This document shows, piece after piece, positions 6,614-8,995 of a stretch of 8,995 bases of DNA. The DNA lies in the NCBI GenBank assembly GCA_964573995.1, contig CAZNLH010000054.1:1-8995 (forward strand), read 5' to 3'. A program made the position numbers and the translations under genes. Each line of letters opens with the position of its first letter. Within the stretch, counting starts at the first letter, position 1. Source of the stretch: CAZNLH01 sp964573995 (GTDB taxonomy: Bacteria; Gemmatimonadota; CAZMKB01; CAZNLH01). The notes beneath the pieces were generated by a model that saw nothing but the letters and a program-made list of their open reading frames with translations, was not told the origin of the DNA and ran no database searches.

Positions 6614-7567
6614 ATGGAAACGGGACCACTGTTCGAAAGATCTGTTCCATCACAGGCCGCCAGGGTCCTTGGACTTACGGTTCTCCTCTTCCTGTTTTCC
6701 GTTCTAGACCCACTGCCGTTGATCATCATGGACGTCTCCTCCCTCCTCGTGTTTCTCTCTTCGAGTGTTGCGCTCAGGGGATTGGGGTTGTTGGGGTTCG
6801 GGCTATATTCCGTTGTCTTCTTTCAGATGGGGGCCTGGTCCCCTGCTTCGATGCTGGTCTTGGTCTCGAGCCTGTCCTTCGGATACCTCCTGCGAATGGA
6901 CAGGTTCAGGGGCGTGATGTTCCCGGCCGTTGCGTCGGGATTAATAGCCCTGGTCTCAGTATGGACCTTTTCCACAGTAAGCGGAGGAGATAGGTTGTCG
7001 GGGTGGGTTGAGGGATACGAGACGGAGATGAGAGGAGCGATCGACAGGAGTTTGGTCCAATTAGAGGAGGCCGGGGTCGTGGAGATGGATGAACTCGTGA
7101 AGGTCAAGGAATCCATGGAGGAGTTGGTGGGCGTGATGGTGAGGCTCCTTCCTGCTATCGTCTTTATCGATCTCCTCTTGGCTGCTACGCTTGGAACTAT
7201 CATCTTCGGCCTCGTGAGCCGAGAGAACCGCTTAACGCCTCGGGTCAGGGAACTGAAATATTTCTCGTTTCCTGATATCCTGGTCTGGGCACTTATTGTG
7301 GGGCTTATTTTCCTCCTCTTACCCCTGCCGCGTAGCGTCTTGTCTGTCTTGCTTAACGTCCTCGTCGTTATCGTGATATTTTATATCTTGAGGGGCATGG
7401 GAGTGGGGATATACTGGTTGCAGAGGAGGGGATTGTCGCCTCTGCTCATAGTGCTGGTTGCTTTTCTCGTGTTTATTCTACTGCCGCCAATTTTTTTCAT
7501 ATCCCTCTTTCTGCCCGGTCTGCTCGATACATGGTACGATTTCCGATCGATGGAGAAAGAGGCATGA
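6614..7567 (+). CDS. DUF2232 / YybS-like membrane protein of unknown function
   Basis: From the ATG at 6614 this is a 317-residue, very hydrophobic protein with about eight predicted membrane helices: a cluster in residues 17-125, a soluble amphipathic stretch at about 125-170 rich in Glu and Val, and a second cluster from about 175 to the end. It closes with the LLDTWYDFRS-type tail typical of DUF2232. The family is seen between rpsR and rplI in Geobacter-like bacteria and near rplI (as yybS) in Bacillus. Its function is unknown, and I assign it from position, length, topology and C-terminal motif. The start is uncertain. TTG 6506 gives 353 residues, and GTG 6554 has the best ribosome binding site (GAGGAG at 6541-6546), but 6614 gives the usual length and starts just before helix 1, though it lacks a clear ribosome binding site. 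Confidence 0.82.
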   Translation: METGPLFERSVPSQAARVLGLTVLLFLFSVLDPLPLIIMDVSSLLVFLSSSVALRGLGLLGFGLYSVVFFQMGAWSPASMLVLVSSLSFGYLLRMDRFRGVMFPAVASGLIALVSVWTFSTVSGGDRLSGWVEGYETEMRGAIDRSLVQLEEAGVVEMDELVKVKESMEELVGVMVRLLPAIVFIDLLLAATLGTIIFGLVSRENRLTPRVRELKYFSFPDILVWALIVGLIFLLLPLPRSVLSVLLNVLVVIVIFYILRGMGVGIYWLQRRGLSPLLIVLVAFLVFILLPPIFFISLFLPGLLDTWYDFRSMEKEA

Positions 7568-7623
7568 TAAGCAGCGGATTCGAGTGGAGGGATCCGTCAC
7601 TTTCAATGGCCTGGGGGCTTGAA

Positions 7624-7714
7624 CGAGAGCAGTCCTTTGCCTTTTCGCGTGCCGCAGATAGGAGACTTCTCTCTCGAGGGGGACTCACGATCCAATGGAC
7701 TTAAGTCCCCCCTC
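7624..7714 (+). repeat. Two large inverted repeats in the rplI leader
   Basis: The 191-base gap before rplI holds no convincing gene but has strong fold potential. Hairpin I pairs CGAGAG (7624-7629) with CTCTCG (7671-7676) and, inside it, AGTC (7631-7634) with GACT (7664-7667). Hairpin II pairs GAGGGGGACT (7676-7685) with AGTCCCCCCTC (7704-7714), ten pairs with one bulged C around an 18-base loop. AGTCC (7631-7635) can instead pair with GGACT (7681-7685), so the two folds compete. No T-run follows, so neither looks like a simple terminator. A small TTTTC/GAAAA hairpin (7723-7735) lies just before the rplI ribosome binding site. The role is unknown. Confidence 0.6.
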
Positions 7715-7758
7715 AAACGGGATTTTCCGGGAAAACGGGCTTGGGAAAGGAGTAAACT

Positions 7759-8202
7759 GTGAAGGTGATTCTGAGAAAGGACATCGATAAACTTGGTGTT
7801 ATAGGTGCTGCCGTCGATGTTTCCGACGGCTACGCGAGGAACTTCCTTCTGCCTCGTGGAATGGCCTATTTCGCGACCGAGGGTAACCTGAAGAAGATCG
7901 AGGATGAGAAACGAAGGCTGGCCAAGCAGGCGATCAAGAGTGAAGAGATGGCCCGTGAAAAGGCGGCCAAGTTGTCTGAATTGTCGCTGACCTTCGTTGA
8001 GAAGGCGACGGAGGATGACCAACTTTACGGCTCTGTTTCCGAGGGCGATATCGCCTTGAAATTGAGTGAAATGGGGTTTGAAGTGGACAGGAAGATGGTC
8101 TTGCTCGATGAGCCGCTCAAATCGCTTGGTGTGTACACGGTCAACGTCAAATTGCATCCGGAGGTGACGGGTCAGGTCAAAGTCTGGATAGTGAAGGAAT
8201 GA
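7759..8202 (+). CDS. rplI: 50S ribosomal protein L9
   Basis: L9 binds 23S rRNA near the L1 stalk base and projects from the ribosome, helping maintain reading-frame fidelity. The 147-residue protein has the N-terminal signature GVIGAAVDVSDGYARNFLLP (residues 13-32) followed by RGMA, then the long connecting helix (about 40-78, rich in Lys/Glu/Ala) and the C-terminal RNA-binding domain with LYGSVSEGDIA near residues 91-101. The length is standard. The start is GTG at 7759, strongly supported by AAAGGAG (7746-7752) with six bases of spacing. It follows the DUF2232 gene after a structured leader. Confidence 0.97.
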   Translation: MKVILRKDIDKLGVIGAAVDVSDGYARNFLLPRGMAYFATEGNLKKIEDEKRRLAKQAIKSEEMAREKAAKLSELSLTFVEKATEDDQLYGSVSEGDIALKLSEMGFEVDRKMVLLDEPLKSLGVYTVNVKLHPEVTGQVKVWIVKE

Positions 8203-8231
8203 TTCCTGGCGGCGGTGATGAGCGTGTGGGT

Positions 8232-8260
8232 TTGTAGTGTGGCGCACCGGTGATTATATT
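8232..8260 (+). promoter_or_regulatory. Candidate promoter for rsfS
   Basis: TATATT (8255-8260) matches five of six bases of the -10 consensus, 17 bases after TTGTAG (8232-8237), which matches three of six at -35. Transcription would start near 8267, about 30 bases before rsfS. An eight-base palindrome, CACCGGTG (8245-8252), sits between the two boxes. This is by-eye evidence only; no terminator is visible between rplI and this site. Confidence 0.35.
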
Positions 8261-8295
8261 ACCTTGTAAGAAGGGGCAGATTTTCGGCCTGAATC

Positions 8296-8742
8296 TTGGC
8301 GAGGTTGGGGATAGACAGGAAACACTCGAGCGATAAGCCAACGGATGTTGAGCGCTTGATCAAGGAGGCGGCCCGTTTTACCCTTGAGAAGAAGGCGCAG
8401 GGGCTTGTTATACTTGATATTCGAGGTATATCCGATGCCGCCGATTACTTCATTATGGTATCCGGGGAGACGGATATACAGACCAGGGCTATAGCCGATC
8501 ACGTCATCGAGAGAATGGATTCCGATGAAGGCCTGCGGCCCTGGCACGTGGAGGGATATCGTTACGGTAACTGGATTCTCCTCGATTACGTAGATTTTAT
8601 CCTGCACGTGTTCGAGAAGAAGACTCGGGAATATTATCAACTGGAGAGGTTGTGGGGCGACGCAGTTATTGTGGAACCGGGACTTGAAGAAGGGCCGGAA
8701 GATCGAAACGGCGGGCCCGATTCGAGGCCGTTGCGCAATTAA
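8296..8742 (+). CDS. rsfS: Ribosomal silencing factor RsfS
   Basis: RsfS binds L14 on the large subunit and blocks subunit joining, lowering translation when nutrients are short. The family core is clear: LDIRGISDAADYF (residues 40-52), TDIQTRAIADHV after it, then WHVEGYRYGNWILLDYVDFILHVFE and REYYQLERLWGDA (about residues 112-124). The 148-residue chain is longer than the usual 105-130 because of about 16 charged residues at the start and a Gly/Pro/Glu-rich tail after about residue 128. The start is TTG at 8296; an in-frame TGA at 8290 rules out anything longer, and the Shine-Dalgarno is poor (AAGGGG at 8271-8276 is distant). A TTG at 8305 is an alternative. The usual partner nadD is not next to it here. 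Confidence 0.93.
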   Translation: MARLGIDRKHSSDKPTDVERLIKEAARFTLEKKAQGLVILDIRGISDAADYFIMVSGETDIQTRAIADHVIERMDSDEGLRPWHVEGYRYGNWILLDYVDFILHVFEKKTREYYQLERLWGDAVIVEPGLEEGPEDRNGGPDSRPLRN

Positions 8743-8779
8743 GACACGTCGTAGCCCCTTCCCCCCTTGGGAATCCATC

Positions 8780-8995
8780 ATGCGATTCGTCATCACCTCA
8801 CTGATCGCACTCTTCACGGCATTCTCGACTCCCCTTCATGCCCAGTACTTTGGGAAGAACAAGGTTCAATATAAGAACTTCGATTGGCAGGTCATAAAGA
8901 CCCGGCACTTCAAGGTGTTGTATTATCCCTCCGAGGTCAGGGTCGCCATGGATGCCGCGCGAATGGCGGAGAGGTCATATATTCACCTGAGTGAC
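8780..8995 (+). CDS. Exported protein, N-terminus only; possible peptidase-MA/TolB-like propeller family
   Basis: The frame opens with ATG at 8780 and runs to the window end without a stop (72 codons seen). The first 21 residues form a Sec signal peptide: one Arg, a hydrophobic core VITSLIALFTAF, and a cleavage site after PLHA with Gln22 next. The mature start QYFGKNKVQY, followed by FDWQVIKTRHFKVLYY and a helix with AARMAERSY, resembles large exported proteins with a peptidase-MA-like domain followed by TolB/WD40-like beta-propeller repeats, which I recall from Gemmatimonadota, Zixibacteria and related groups. Neither the HExxH motif nor the propeller is inside the window, so the function is only suggested. 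The start lacks a good ribosome binding site. It lies 37 bases past rsfS. Confidence 0.6.
   Translation, partial: MRFVITSLIALFTAFSTPLHAQYFGKNKVQYKNFDWQVIKTRHFKVLYYPSEVRVAMDAARMAERSYIHLSD

Noticed and set aside
7676..7714. G/C-rich hairpin before rplI as a simple Rho-independent terminator for the upstream operon
   Set aside because: The bases after the stem are AAACGGG, not a T-run, so it does not fit the intrinsic terminator pattern.
1..8995. Mobile elements, CRISPR arrays, toxin-antitoxin or defence genes
   Set aside because: I saw no repeated spacer pattern, transposase motif, terminal repeats or defence-type protein. The coding capacity is filled by recognisable housekeeping genes apart from the DUF2232 gene and the truncated last frame.

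Overview
The window is a bacterial housekeeping locus, with every gene on the + strand. It carries translation genes (tRNA-Gln, L25, peptidyl-tRNA hydrolase, YchF, S6, S18, L9, RsfS), PRPP synthase, a membrane pyrophosphatase, a membrane protein of unknown function, and the start of an exported protein. The order prs-rplY-pth-ychF-rpsF-rpsR-DUF2232-rplI is a conserved bacterial arrangement that I associate with Geobacter-like Deltaproteobacteria and relatives. The DNA is moderately GC-rich, AGG is common among arginine codons by eye, and several genes start with GTG or TTG. The truncated last protein resembles exported proteins I associate with Gemmatimonadota, Zixibacteria and similar FCB-type lineages. 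I therefore suspect an uncultured bacterium near those groups or near the former Deltaproteobacteria, but the sequence here cannot settle it.

Layout. Positions 1-54 are the 3' part of a tRNA-Gln(UUG), followed by an intrinsic terminator (about 124-144) and a leader with a weak promoter candidate. Next is a tight cluster: prs (249-1190), rplY (1246-1932), pth (1932-2537, overlapping rplY by one base), hppA (2538-4583, directly abutting pth) and ychF (4621-5715). A 134-base spacer with foldable RNA precedes rpsF (5850-6239) and rpsR (6215-6463, overlapping rpsF by 25 bases). Then come a DUF2232/YybS-like membrane protein (about 6614-7567), a 191-base spacer with strong nested inverted repeats, and rplI (7759-8202). 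After a 93-base spacer with a promoter candidate comes rsfS (8296-8742). The last reading frame (8780 to the end) is an exported protein cut off by the window edge.

How the genes fit together. Most products build, protect or regulate the ribosome and its tRNAs: L25, S6, S18 and L9 are ribosomal proteins, Pth recycles peptidyl-tRNA, YchF is a ribosome-associated ATPase and RsfS silences the large subunit. Prs supplies PRPP for nucleotide synthesis. The ion-pumping pyrophosphatase can recover energy from the pyrophosphate that tRNA charging, phosphoribosyl transfer and polymerisation release, so its place inside a growth-linked cluster makes physiological sense (inference).

I found no mobile element, CRISPR array, defence system or other clearly novel system. 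The best leads are the hppA insertion and its two membrane glutamates, and the structured leaders before rplI and rpsF.
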